Of a DNA stretch of 64,000 bases, positions 41,590 through 54,610 are shown in pieces. The position numbers were made by a program, and so were the translations under genes. The notes beneath the pieces are model-generated. The model was not told where the DNA came from, ran no database searches, and saw only the letters and a list, made by a program, of their open reading frames with translations. The DNA comes from Brasenia schreberi. Lineage: Eukaryota > Streptophyta > Magnoliopsida > Nymphaeales > Cabombaceae. The DNA is taken from NCBI GenBank assembly GCA_036023115.1, contig JAYKKT010000080.1, forward strand, positions 9,003,501 through 9,067,500, in the 5' to 3' direction. How positions within the stretch are numbered: position 1 is the stretch's first letter; every line of letters starts with the position of its first letter.

Positions 41590-43451
41590 CTATTTAGCCA
41601 GAATTGATGGCTGCATGATCTTGAGTTCATCCTTGTGCACATGTTCTGCTGATTGTACCTCCTTCAATGATGATTCCGCACTGCATTTCAAAGACAAGAA
41701 TCTAATCAGTAAACAAATATATATATATAGATAGATAGATTGTTGGTCAAAGTAAACTAAGTCATTATATTATATATAACTTTACTTATGTCAATGTTTA
41801 GGCTTTTTTTTTTAAGAAGCCGAAGCCTGACACACCCATACATGCACTCATGGGAATCGAACTCTCACCAACAACAACGATGCTAAAAGACTATACCGTT
41901 GAGTTAACGCTCAGAGTGCAGGTTTAGACTTTATAAAACTGGTCAGACCAAGTCTTCATAAAGGATGAGAAGTCTTGATGGATGAGAGTTGTGTTAGGTA
42001 GCTGATAGCTAGGATCTATCTTTTCTTTTTTTTAACCTTGTGTTGCATTATTCCTAAGACGATCGTGCCAAATCCCATCGCTTAGAGGGTGTTTGCATCC
42101 CTTTCCAGCGCGGACCTGAACCACAAAAAACAGCATCGTGCCCGTGGCCGAAATGAATGCATAATGCCGGCTGGGCCTGCATGGCACCCCTCAGGTGGTG
42201 CTACACAAGGGACCCGGCCGTATGCGACTGGTGTGGTTGTGTTTCGGGTGGACCTGTATGTGTGTGCGGTCACCTTCCTCGTGTCGGCCACAAAGATCTT
42301 GGCTCGGAGCGCTCTGTGATGGCAGTGAACACCACTCATGTCCACTTAACCAGTCACACCACTGCACGAACCCGGACTGAATCAATGGCGTTCCTGCCTC
42401 CTTCTTCCTCGGGTGCCCAGCGTCTCCAAGCCCGCCACCAGTCTAACGGCGCTTAGACTTATACTTTGCGTTCCTCGATCCCTCACGGTTGATGGAAGAG
42501 AACATGACAAGAGAAAGAAAAAGAAAAGGGGAGAGGGAATTCCCTCTCCTCTCTACGTTAACTCAAATGTGGATCGAATCATTACACAATATCAATAAGA
42601 TTATAGATGCTTAGGATGCTTTACACTTATATAGCTAATAGCTCAAGGCGGTATATACGCACGCCCCCACGCATGGTGCATGTTGACCTCCAAAAGTTGT
42701 AACGTGACAGGGTCCGTGTAATATACTACAGTGACAATGCTGGTGTTTTAAAAGAATGATCATCTACAATTGGCGGAAGTGCTTACCTAGATTCATAAGC
42801 TTCTGTGCAGTCGACAATATCTTGCCTGAGATCAAACAAGATTGGGTCCAGTGGTTTAATATCCTCATAATCTTGGTCTGCTGGTTCCTGATATATACTA
42901 TTCGCATTGAAGTCTTTCAATTCGATCTCACAAGGAGCCATGGATTGCTGGGAGGAACAAGAATTCAAATACTCCTGCGTAATATGATCATTACCGTTCA
43001 ACTCTAGAACTTCCTGACAGCATTCAATTGCCTGGTAGCTCTCCCCATCAAAGGTTGCTCCGATCTGCTGCCTTTGAATCTCTTGCGTTGCCTGGATTTG
43101 TAACTGCTGCTGATAAAATAAGATCTGGCATCTCACCAAATTGAGCTCCCCTTGTGTGTACTCAATTTCTCTCTGAAGCATAACTATGACGCCCAGACAA
43201 CCATAGACTGGGTCTCTTGCTCTAGCATTGGCTTGATATATGATGGCTCTCATGGCTTCTCCCTTCTGTGATTCGTGCAGTCTTCCTAGATGTTTCTGAA
43301 CATTGCTAACTCCAAAGAGACGATGTACATTAAGAAATTGCTTAAGTTGATCTGCTGGGAAATATGGCGCCATTGCACAATCTTCTTGGCATCTTCTCCT
43401 TTGGTACTTGCATGATGCACATGCTTGACTTGTACCACCTTTTACTGTCAT
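41590..43451 (-). CDS. LOB-domain (LBD) class I transcription factor, LBD22/27-like
   Basis: Exon 1 (43451-42787) encodes MTVKGGTSQACASCKYQRRR and on through the LOB domain. The zinc-binding block C11-x2-C14-x6-C21-x3-C25 is complete. The GAS-type block FLNVHRLFGVSNVQKHL and the DPVYGC motif follow, then a Leu/Ile-rich coiled coil (IVMLQREIEYTQGELNLV). GVSN plus the N-terminal MTVKGGTSQACA suggests the LBD22/LBD27 branch, from memory. LBD proteins are plant nuclear DNA-binding regulators of organ development. A strong donor CTAG|GTAAGC at 42786 and an acceptor ATGCAG at 41683-41681 join exon 2 (41680-41590) in phase, giving 251 residues that end ...IMQPSILAK. If intron 1 (1106 bp) is retained, translation stops at 42783 after 222 residues. 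The intron contains a SINE and a GC-rich island. Confidence 0.87.
41803..41934 (-). mobile_element. tRNA-derived SINE copy 2, in the LBD intron
   Basis: The minus strand shows an A-box-like GAGCGTTAACTCAACGG and a B-box GAGTTCGATTCCC (41866-41852). Then come GTGCATGTATGGG and GGCTTCGGCTTCTT and a run of about ten A (41813-41804). This is the layout of a polymerase-III retroposon with a poly(A) tail. The post-B-box GGCTTCGGCT is shared with the copy at 28025-28134. Confidence 0.65.
42085..42470. other. GC/CpG-rich island inside the LBD intron
   Basis: About 390 bp (GGGTGTTTGCATCCC at 42087 to about 42470) is much richer in G+C and CG than anything nearby. It is open in several frames on both strands (up to 99 codons) with no recognisable domain. 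The start GAGGGTGTTTGCATCC resembles some MITE termini, but no inverted partner was found. It could be a captured gene fragment. Confidence 0.5.
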
Positions 43452-43950
43452 GTTCAGCCTAAGATGGCAACACCAAAGAATTTAGAGCAACCAAAAAGGG
43501 ATTGAAGGATCAGAGGTCAATGAAGCATCATAAGGAGGTAAAACGAAACACTTACATGAGAGCCGAGCCCTGCAGGTGCGTGGCAATCATAAAAAAAGAA
43601 AAGAGGACGACGATGGAGATTTTCATCAAGCCGCAGGAAAGTATCATGAAGGATTCATAAATGGCAGTACATCAAAGAGAGAGAGGGAGACTAAATTTGG
43701 ATGATAAGCCAAACTATGTATTGCTTCAATTAATCGTTGACAGTTTCTGAGATAATACGCGTCCACAGCATGATGGATCAGAAGAGTAAACGGGGCCCCG
43801 AATTAAGAGGAGAAGTTGACACGTAAGTTCGAGCAGGAGGGAGACGGTGGCTGAAGACGAAAGGATCACGATGGATAGATATCTAAGTAACACGTTGTGG
43901 AAAGAACTAAAAGACGTAGACATGGAGATGGCAACGTATGATACTGCAGG
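43452..43950. promoter_or_regulatory. 5' flank of the LBD gene
   Basis: A CT tract on the gene strand at about 43676-43690 probably belongs to the leader. Beyond it the sequence is unique up to the MITE-like element at 43951. No TATA box was assigned. Confidence 0.4.
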
Positions 43951-44029
43951 TAGAGATGTTAATACGGGTGAGGGAAATGCGGGCCGGGCGGGATTGGCTC
44001 ATATTTTATATGGGTCTCTAACGTACTGG

Positions 44030-44108
<79 letters not shown>

Positions 44109-44410
44109 TTTTCTCATTATATTTATACATGTATAGTTCTTTTCATTACATGTATATAAAAGTATATATAGCTTATTATATATATGTACAGCTTTTTTAT
44201 TACATGTGTATATATATGTATATGTAAAACATATATATACATGCATATGCATATGTATATAATATATGGTTTGTTGAAGCCCGAGATGTTGTTTGGTTTT
44301 GCCCTAATATAGCCTTATATAGGTTGGATTTCAAGTAGATTTGGATCGAGTCTTATAACCGGCTTATAGTACTGTGGGCCACATGGGCTAGGCCCATTTC
44401 GACATCTCTA
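43951..44410. mobile_element. MITE-like element with TA core, copy 1
   Basis: It starts TAGAGATGTTAATACGGG and ends GGGCCCATTTCGACATCTCTA-like (GGCCCATTTCGACATCTCTA), forming inverted termini TAGAGATGT/ACATCTCTA. A 74-bp TA array (44032-44105) lies inside, followed by TTACATGTATA-type words and GATTTCAAGTAGATTTGGATCGA. The flanks ACTGCAGG and ACTGAGGT resemble a degraded 8-bp target duplication, suggesting hAT ancestry. No coding sequence. Confidence 0.6.
44032..44105. repeat. (TA)n array inside MITE copy 1
   Basis: A pure TA dinucleotide run of about 37 units. Confidence 0.95.
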
Positions 44411-44733
44411 ACTGAGGTAGTTAATTCGAAATTACAAATGATAAGATCAAATCCCTTGGCACAATATGATTTTCCAATGAAACTTCTTTAGAAGATAAAT
44501 CGTAAAGGATCCCCAAGATCTCTCCCAAATGTATATATTTGAATTTGAAATAAATTTTCAAATAAAGGATATGGGTTGTCTGAACTTGAGTTGACACTTG
44601 TATTAAACAAAAATGTTGGATTACCCTTATTTCTAAAATTACGTAAAAGTATTATTGTTATTAATAATCACAACTATTATTATTTAGGTGTCGCAAATCT
44701 CAGGTTCCGTCTAAAAAAGATGGTGATGATTAT

Positions 44734-45398
<665 letters not shown>

Positions 45399-48300
45399 TT
45401 CATAATTTTAAAATTTTAGTTGATTTTACTACAAGAAAATTTAAGGAAGACCTTATATCAAACCTGTAACATTTGGAGTTTTTTTTCAATCGAGGTATCG
45501 TTCTTATTTTACTTTTAATCATCAATTTAACTAGGCGAATAACTCAAAACTAGGGATGGCAATGGAGTAGGTGGGGTGGATCGAGCCCACCTGCACCAAC
45601 TCTGCATTGGAAACCCCTTACTAGGCCCTGCCCCATGGGTCTTGGGGATCAGACCTGCATCTGCCCTGCACCCACTCTACTACAACCCACCCCACTTCAA
45701 CCTACAAAGTCTAATTTAAAAAACAATTAATGTAATACATGTTATATAAAACATAAAATTCACTCTCTGATATTATGTGAATGATTGGCCTCAACTCAGG
45801 AAGAACTGGTAATAAACACAGCCATCCATTCTGGTTCAAAAAATATTCTGGTTCTACGTTTGTTTGCAGAAAATGCTTAGCCAATTCATTGTATTTAACG
45901 AAAAAATCTTTTCTCCTTACAAATTTTCTATCTTCTCAGTCATTACCGGTTGATCCTTCTTCTTTCAATTCCTTTCTTTCTACGAATGAATGATCTATAA
46001 TGATTCACGAATCTGGATTGGTTAATTGTTTTCTGATAGCAGTAGATCTGGTAGATATTTCTGGATTTCTAAATGCATTGAAGCCTTAGGTAGTAAAACA
46101 AAGTGGGATGTATTCTCGGGATTGGATTTCATATTAAAACGAACCTAGTAAGAAAGTGGATTTTTTAGCTACAGGCGACAAATTGGGACAGGTTCCTATA
46201 TTGTAGGATTCTAGGGTTTGACTTAAGTAGTCATAAATACACTTAGAAATTTATCTATTTATATAAATATATATAAGTATATAGATAGATAGGATTCACG
46301 TACATTATACAGAATTTTTTCTTGAGAACCCGCCTCATATAGAAAGATCAATAGTTTCGAAAAATGTAGTTGCAAGACAATCAACTTTGGGAAGTTGTTG
46401 CTTTGCACAAAAGGCAAGGTAGAATAAGATTCTTCTCTTAGACAAAAAAGAAGCAAAGAAAAAGAAACCAGTGAAGGTTTGACTTCTGGTTGCAAAATGA
46501 TAGGATTAGAAGAACAGTATAATCTTATCGAAGGAAAGTGACAAGCGTTCAAACAAGGAACTCTTTCCTCCATTTGTCTCTTGGAAAAGAGGTTTGAGTT
46601 TCATATGAAGAAGCTTTTCTTTTTTTTTAAGTTCCATTGAAGTAGATTTATTTAAAATTATTAATTTTCTTCAGAATTTTAATGCGATAGTCATTTGGAA
46701 AAGAAATTGGGGATTACCAGGACAATTAAATAAGCCAAAGGGTGATGATTCTTAAATTACTAGATCAGCTTGTTGTGTGTTTAGATTTCACATTCTATAT
46801 AATAAATTTTGAATCTACGTTTTTTGGTTAGTTCACAATTTTATTATGTACTTTTATGTGACTTTCACTTTATATGTTTGTAATTTTATATTAATAGCCA
46901 TAAAGGTTATTTAACAACAAATTTATCGTGGTTCAAATGAGTCAAACGTCCCAAATTTTATCAAAGTCATGGTATTTTTGAAGATAGTAACCATGTAGCT
47001 TAATAGTTGCTAGTTTTAGAGTGGAAAAGTGGAAAGCTACTATCATTTTAAATTGATGGTAAAAGAAAATTGACATCTCTACTCTAAAAAGTCATGTTAT
47101 ATTTTCAAAAAATATCCTTATGCATGAGAGTGCATACGAGATATTTTAATGAGGTAGTTTTTATATATCGTGCATAATCCCTTATTTGTCATGATTTTAC
47201 CACTTCAACTATCGACTGTTCCTCCACCATCTCTCACTACTAGTACACTTTTCCAAACCACCTCCCATCACTTAAAACTGTTATCACCACTGTCACAACC
47301 ACCTACAAAATTCTAAGTCAATAGTTGAACCATTATAACCATGTAAGATTATGCACGATTATGCACCCTAAAACATTACACATACAAGACTCAAAGTATA
47401 GTTTGGTTCAGGGCTCATTTTAATTCCAATTCCAACTTAAGAACCATGAACTGAGACTTCTTTTTCCTTTTTAGAACCAAATCAACCCAAATTGAACAAC
47501 CAATTGAGCCAAACCAAACAATTGGTTTGATTTGGTTCCAGAAATTTCATTGGGTTTCAACAGTTCCTTGAACACCTTTACGTCTGTGTATAAATAGAAT
47601 TATGTATTTTCATATTCCACATGGCTCTCGTACGAAAAGGTTGACCTTTGCACGCGAAGTTGAGGTTCGTTCCTTTTGTCATTCATGGCCATTGCAAAAC
47701 AATGAGACACCTCTTTGGAAACAATTCTTGCTCAATTAGGGCATATTCTGGTACTATGGACAAAGTTCTCATATTGAATATTGTGAAAACGTTGATATTT
47801 TGCCTTGCCGGCCAGCCTGGCCCGGCCCCACTCAACCCCCAGGGTTTTCAACGGGGAAACACTTCTTGTTTCGTATCTCGTGTATTATAAACAAAGTTTT
47901 GCGTTTGTTTATATATTTTAAATTTTTTTCATTTTCATGTGTTTTTCATTCTAGGTTTTTCGTTAAAGACATTTATGCTATCTTTATCTTTTATAAAGTA
48001 AAACCTTTTTATTTGAAATCAAGTTGCATGAAATTTGAGAAAAAAGCCTTCCTCCTCGATTTAGCATTACTGAGGCCGAAAAGTGACCACTCAACTATAT
48101 CTATATATATGCTAAGTAAGTCTCTATGATTCAGATTTTCTTATTAATTAATGATTATTAAATAATATCCAGAGACACATAATGATCTCAGCACATTGGT
48201 GTTTCCTACCACTGCAATAGCTCAATCTAAATGTGGGTGCAAATTCCATGCATCCCCATGTAAAAGTTTGATTATCATCATTCTCGATACTGAGCAGTAC

Positions 48301-48499
48301 AGCAGAAAACAGCAAACACGAAAACTTTGTCACGAGTGCACACATGCATGCATGAAATGTTTATACTAAGGTGTACAACATACTAATTATTGACATGTTC
48401 ATGGTCACAAAATTTCACACCACGCAGAAGGCAACGGCTTCGATAATTCATTCTCAACCAGCTATGATACAAAAACTTCACGTGTCATAATATGGTTGG
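45399..48499. other. Intergenic stretch, no gene recognised
   Basis: At 45549 TAGGGATGGCAATGGAG resembles the start of the MITE pair but no matching end was seen. The part 45780-46600 is less AT-biased and has a 70-codon plus frame (45781-45993, with C-x2-C at RKC) and a 104-codon minus frame (46573-46259). Neither is recognised, and an organelle-derived insertion is possible. The segment 47380-47560 has GGTTTGGTTC-type words. CCGGCCAGCCTGGCCCGGCCCC at 47807-47828 is a short GC-rich patch. No RNA gene seen. Confidence 0.35.
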
Positions 48500-49170
48500 G
48501 TTCAACTTCAACATTTGCTACGTTGCAGATGGACGTGTCGTCACCGGTCCCCAGATGTGTTCTACCCATACGATGCAGAATCACCATGAGTTGATGTTTC
48601 ATATGTTGTATACGATCGATCCGGCGATGTCCGTGTTGCATATGTTGTTGATGTACGGCAATCCAGAGATCTCCCTGTTGTACTTGTTGGTCGGCGATCC
48701 GGATTTTTCGTGTTGTCCACGGTTCTTTTGGCTGCGGCGGAACCCGAGTCCAGCGTGTTGCATATCCTGCTTCTCTTGGCCGCCGATCCATAGATGCCCC
48801 TATTGTGTCTGTCATTGATGTCAACGGATATCGCCGTTCCCTAAATGGGCTTCTTGCCTCTGATGTTGATTTCGGCGAGATGATGTTGATATCGGTTGCC
48901 GTTCAAGAGATGTCTTTGGTGTAGATGTCGACGATGTTGGTTGCCAGCCCGGAGATGTCTGTCCAGATGTCTGGAGATTGATCCCCAGATGTATATACCC
49001 GTTGCGGATCCCCGCAGAGATGCCTGTGATGTATATGCTGATGATTCCTGCCGTTGATCTGTAGTTGTCCTTGTTGTATATGTTGTTGATTTCCTCTTTT
49101 CATGCCTAGATGCCGTTTTTGTGGATGCTGTTGATGTGGGCCATCCATCTCGAGATGCCTGTCTGTTTTC
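48500..49170. repeat. Degenerate minisatellite, period about 45 bp
   Basis: Recurring phrase GTATATGTTGTTGATT / GTATATGCTGATGATT / GTGGATGCTGTTGATG at 49031, 49076 and 49121 (spacing 45), preceded in each unit by GAGATGCC or AGATGCC. Weaker relatives extend left to about 48500 (GCATATGTTGTTGATG near 48638). The array creates long open frames on both strands (up to 129 codons) with a 15-residue HQHI-type periodicity; I do not regard them as genes. Confidence 0.75.
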
Positions 49171-49293
49171 TTGTTTGTCACACACTATGAATTTGTTATA
49201 GTGATTGGTGCTTCGGTTCGGGCTTTGCATGAGCTAACACCAGAATTTCTAGCATTCTCATGTATGCACTTGTTTCAACTCTTGCAGCCCCTC

Positions 49294-49718
49294 TGATGGC
49301 GAAAAGCTCCGGCCTCTTCCTGAATCTTTGATCAGCTGTTGAGACTGTCGCTCGCCTGAGTCTGTCGGAGGTACCTATTCGCCGGAGTTGATGTAGCGGA
49401 TTTGTGCGAGGTTCCCACACAGGGGTTCCTCAGAAAGACGTTTACAATTCGTCTCTCTTTTTCTGTTTTTCTGTGTATGTCTCTGAGTGTCTCTGTATTT
49501 CGACCTATAATGGTTGCCTTTTATAGGTAGCCCGCTCCTCCATCATCTTGGATATTTCACCTGTGGCTTCCCTCGTCCGGAGTATTTAACGGGGACGTTA
49601 CCGAAAATCTCTGTAACGTCCTACTGTTACGATTTTGGCTTATCTGTAATAGGTAGCGGACTGGATGACCAGTCCAACCGTTACCTGAGCTGAGAATGGC
49701 CAGCCCTTATCTATAAAA
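49294..49718 (-). repeat. 3' LTR of the Copia element
   Basis: It shares ATGGCGAAAAGCTCC, GCGGATTTGTGCGAGGTTCC, GTATTTCGACCT and GGTAGCGGACTG with the 5' LTR. On the minus strand it ends in CATCA. Confidence 0.9.
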
Positions 49719-49891
49719 TTTCTCACTTGGCCATTCGAGCCAAGTGTATCGACATACTAGTTTTCCTCCCACTTTTCGGGGTTTTCCCTAGTTATGTCGT
49801 TTCCTGATTACTATTGTAATCAGAACCTGTTGTGTGGTTATTTCCCTACACAATAATTTATTCGTTGTATGGTTATTTACCTATACAACAA

Positions 49892-52800
49892 TCAAACATA
49901 CCTCAAACCCATGTAAGTAACATGTTTTGATAAGAGATCCTCTGTTATGCCTTTTGTTAAGGGGTCTGCCAACATATCTTCTGTTGGCATGTATGAGATG
50001 GATATTTCCTTTCTCATAACCATATCATTAACATAGTGATATTTTACCATTATATGCTTGCTTTTTGAGCAATCAGTTCCACTCTTAATAAGAGTAATTG
50101 CTGCATTGTTATCATAATAGATAACTACTGGCTCGTCTGTTATTTCCAACTTCAAATCTCGTATGAAGTGGCTTATCCAGACAACACTTGTTGCAGCCAT
50201 ACAGCAAGCTACATACTCAGCTTCCTGTGTATGCAATGCTACACAACCCTGTTTCTTACATGTCTAAGAAACAATATCATCTCCAAATAAGAATATTTGT
50301 CTCGAGATTGATTTGCTGTCATCTTTGCTCCCAGCAAAGTCAGCATCTGAGTATACTACCACTTTTAGTTCATTTACTTAAAAATACAGTTTCAAGTCCT
50401 TTGTTCCTTTCAGATATCTTAAAATCCTTTTCACAGCTACCCAATGTTGTCAACCAGGATTACTTTGATATCTACTTATAAGACCAACAACAAAGTTGAT
50501 ATTAGGTCTTGTACACAATATAGCATACATCAAGCTACCAACAACTTGTGTATAAGGAACATTAGGCTTATCGTCTCTTTCACCGAGATAATCAGCCTTA
50601 CTCAATTTAACCCCTTTTGTAACAGGTATACCTGTAGACTTACATTCACCCATTTTAAACTTCTTGAGGATATAGTCAATATATCTCTCCTGACTCAGGC
50701 ATAAGAGTCTAGATTCTCTATCTCGAGAGATCTTTATTCCTAGGATATAGGATGCTTCCCCCATATCCTTTATTTCGAACTTGGAATTCAACCATGACTT
50801 GGTTTTGACAATCATTTCGTTGTCATTCACAGTGAACAATATGTCATCTACATACAATGACAAGATGACAAAGTGGCTCCCACTGTTCCAAACATATACA
50901 CAGTGATCAAGTTTGTTAGCCACAAACCCAAGTTCTATAATGGCATTTTGAACAAATACCATTGGCGAGGTGACTGTTTAAGGTCATATAGGGATTTTTC
51001 TAATCTATATACTTTATCTTCCTGACCTTCAACCACAAATCCTTCGGGTTGCTGCATGTATATGATTTCTTCTAAATCCCCATTTAGAAAAGTTGTCTTT
51101 ACATCTAACTGATATAAATCCAAATCATAGTATGTAGATATTGCTAGGATTATACATATGGATCCAAATTTTGTAATTGGGGAATATGTTTCAACATAAT
51201 CTATCCTCTCTTTTTATGAAAAACCATTTGCAACCAACCTCGCTTTAAACTTATCGATTGTACCATCGACCTTGTATTTTTTTTTCAGAACTCATTTACA
51301 ACCTATAGTTTTTCTTTCTTTTAACAAGTCAGCCAATTCCCAAACTTGGTTTTTCTCAATGGATTCAATTTCCTCATCCATGGCTTTCTCCCAGTCTGTT
51401 ACTTCTGATGAGTTCATTGCTTGCTGATAAGTCAAGTTATCAGTCAACTCATCTAAATCTACTGAATTACACACTTCTTCTGTAAGATAAGTGTGATAAT
51501 CCTTTAAGTAGGACGGAGTGACTCTTGGCCTCTTATATCCACTTAAGGTATCGATAGTTTCAAGAAGATCTTCTATGGGCTCAAAAGATGATTGGTCTAA
51601 GTCTACCAAATTATCAACACATTTCTTATCATTTTCGAGGATGTCATTCTTAGTATCTTCTAAGAATTCAACATCTCTACTTTCAATGAGTCCATGGTCC
51701 TTATGATAAAACTGATATCCTTTTGAACCTTTTGGATATCCAATAAATATACATCTCAAGGACATGCTGTCTAGCTTATCTCTAGACTCATCAAGGATCT
51801 TGACATGTGCAACAGATCCCCACCTCCTGAGATGACCTAGGTTCGGTTTTTTTACAAACCACATCTCATACGGTGTAGTAAATACAGCCTTACATGGTAC
51901 TCCATTGAGTATGTAAACAATTGTACTTATTGCTTCTCCCCAAAATACCCTTGGAAGAGAGGCATCGATTAGTATTGACCTTGTCATATTTAGCAAGGTT
52001 CTATTGTATCTTTCAGCTACACCATTTTGCTGAGGTGTCCTGAGTATTGTATTCTGTTTTGTAATACCAAAGTCTTTGCAAAATTTTAAGAATTTTACCG
52101 AGGTATAATCACCTCCTCTGTCTGATCTTAAGACTTTGATTGAATGCCCTAATTGATTTTCCACTTCTTGCTTATATTCTTTAAAAGCATCAAGTGCCTC
52201 AGATTTATGTGTCAAAAGATATAAATACATATATCTAGAGTAATCATCGATAAATGTTATAAAATAACCCTTTCTCCGATGTGTCTTTACTCTAAAAGGT
52301 CCACATAAATCTGTGTGAATAACTTTCAACAGGGTTGTTGCTCTTGTTGTTTCCTTGAGAAAAACTTTTCTTATCATTTTTCCTTGTATACAAGCTTCAT
52401 ACTTGTTGAAAGTATTTTCCTCAAATCTAGGCAATAAATCAAAGTTGGATAATTTTCTCAACTTTTCCAAACTTATATGCCCTAGGCATTTATAACACAT
52501 ATTCACATCAATAGTAAAGGCACTCTCAATATAAGCAGAAGATGCACTATTTTCATTATCACAAAGTTTGAACAGTCCTTGTTCTACATCAAATTCCCCA
52601 GAGAATAAAATTCTTCTATGCTTACCCACAGTCACCTTGTTAGGAATAAACTAACCTCAAAACCTTTCTTCACTAAGGCAGGAACCGAGACCAGATTATG
52701 CCTTATTGATGGCACAATTAACATGTCGATCAATATAATTGGTTTGCCTTGTACATGTATCCTGAAGGACCCAATACCCAAAACATCCGAGAAAGTATTA

Positions 52801-53793
52801 TTTCCCATATAAACTTAATGTTCCCTAGGTTGATATTTCTTCAGATCCATTGCCCCTTCCTTGGTCTTTGAGATGTGCCATGTAGCTCCTAAGTCTATCC
52901 ACCAACCTGTCACTAGGCGGTCCAAATATAGGTATTCTGAAATTACGCATATTATGTCTTGCTTCTCTCACTGTCCACACTGTGGGTTGTTTCCTCCACT
53001 TTTCTTGTTTTGGCAGTCCCTCTTGTAGTGTCCCATCTTTCCACAGTTGAAACACTTGATTCGAGAAACGGTTTTCTGCGATTTCTTAAAATTTTGATCG
53101 TCTTTCTTGTTATTTTTGCCAAACTTCTTATTTGGTTTTTTCTTCTGATTGGTTTTGGAGCTAGACGCAAACTCATCCTAAACTACTAGCAATTTTTCTT
53201 TCTTGTTTTTTAGCATGCGTTCTTGCTCTATTGTTAGTTTAAGGGGCAACTCAAAAAGGTTAATCTCAGGCCGTAATCTTAAGGCAGTGGTGACCATGTT
53301 CCATGACGGGGTAGACTGTTCAATATTGTTGATATCTGCATCATTTTGGGGATGATTGATTTTGCTACGGCTAAGTCTCTAGCCATTACCACCATGTGAT
53401 TTACATGCTCAACTACACTGTCTCCTTCCTTCATTTTGAAGGAGTTATACTTTTGTAGTAACAACTGCACATGCAATTTTACAGTTATATCATATTTAGC
53501 TGTTATTGACTCAAATAGCTCTTTAGCGATCTCAAAAAGACCCTGATCAAGTCATCCTCCATATAAGTCAGCATGATCGCCCTTGCTATGGTATCATCTT
53601 TCAAAAATATTTTATACATTTCTAATTGTTGCTCATTTGAGTCTTGGGGTGGCGGACGCATGATTTTCTTTAATACATACTCAACACCTTCTAGTGTTAG
53701 AGCCAAAGAGATTCTTCTCTTCCATGTTTGGAAGTTGAGACCATTCAACTTTTCCGTTTTTACCAATTCAGACACACATATCCTAAAACTCAT
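49892..53793 (-). pseudogene. Copia gag-pol, frameshifted
   Basis: From 53793 the gag reads MSFRICVSELVKTEKLNGLN...WKRRISLALTLEG (UBN2-type gag). An intact zinc knuckle CFNCGKMGHYKRDC lies near 53050-53008. The longest open part, 52635-51292 (447 codons), has the pre-integrase region (YKCLGHISLEKL, where the usual W-H is changed) and the integrase core, with D in HTDLCGPF, D in VLRSDRGGDY and E in PQQNGVAER. The RT follows: YQLDVKTTFLNGDLEE near 51115 and LYVDDILF near 50850. RNase H (EAEYVACCMAA ... KHIMVKYHYV) ends at 49892. A protease motif was not found intact. At least four breaks separate these parts, so no polyprotein is made. Confidence 0.88.
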
Positions 53794-54610
53794 TTTTATT
53801 TATTTGACAAAAGTAACAATTAAGCGGTCTAAAAAGAAAACCAAAACAAAAGTATACATAGCAGAAATCATGTTAGTATAATGAATGATATCAAGCAAAT
53901 AAGCTAATGGTGATTTCATAATCTTTTTTGGAGAAATTTGAAAAAAAAAATTCAAGGAGTTTCTGCCTCTGTACTCCTAAAATAATACCAAGATCAAAAT
54001 ATTAATTTTATCTATTTGTCCCCTTCTTGTAATTTTGTAAAAAAAACTGAGGACAAACTCGTAAAATTACTCTTTGGTATTTTTATAAAATTCGCAACTG
54101 ATCGGGGTTAAAATTGTAATTTTAACCCTTAGGCTGAATCTATAATTTTTCAAAAAGTATAGGGTAAATCTGTCTTTTAACTAGATGGCATAACTAAAAT
54201 TATCCAAACCGAGAAGGGTAAAAAGGAAAAGTAACAGCCTAGTATTTGGTAATTTTCACAAGCTGCCAAACGGTAAAAGAGACCTTTTGCTCAATAAGGG
54301 CAAAATAGTTTTTTTACCCGAAAATATCTAGACAAAACAGTAATTTTGTTGAATGGCAAAAATGTAAATACCTGAAACCGATCGGGGCAAAATGGACTTT
54401 TAGTTCGTTCCCCGAGGCGACGGTTTTGGAAAGCCGCTAGTTTTCCAGTCCACGGTTTTCCAAAAACACGATTAATTTTTTTTTTCTTTTTTTTATTACA
54501 CTGATACAAAAAATGCAGGATTTTAGAGCATGAAGAAAAAAAGGAATAGAGCAGGAGGAGAGAGGAAGCGAGAGTAGAGAAGGAGGGAGAGGAGTCTGGT
54601 TGCCTCCTCC

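Noticed and set aside
42082..42456. Up to 99-codon frames in the GC-rich intron island
   Set aside because: They overlap in several frames on both strands with no recognisable family; long frames are expected where stop codons are rare.
48462..49230. His/Gln-rich 120- and 129-codon frames on the minus strand, and a 108-codon frame on the plus strand
   Set aside because: They coincide with a 45-bp tandem repeat, lack any domain and are open on both strands at once.
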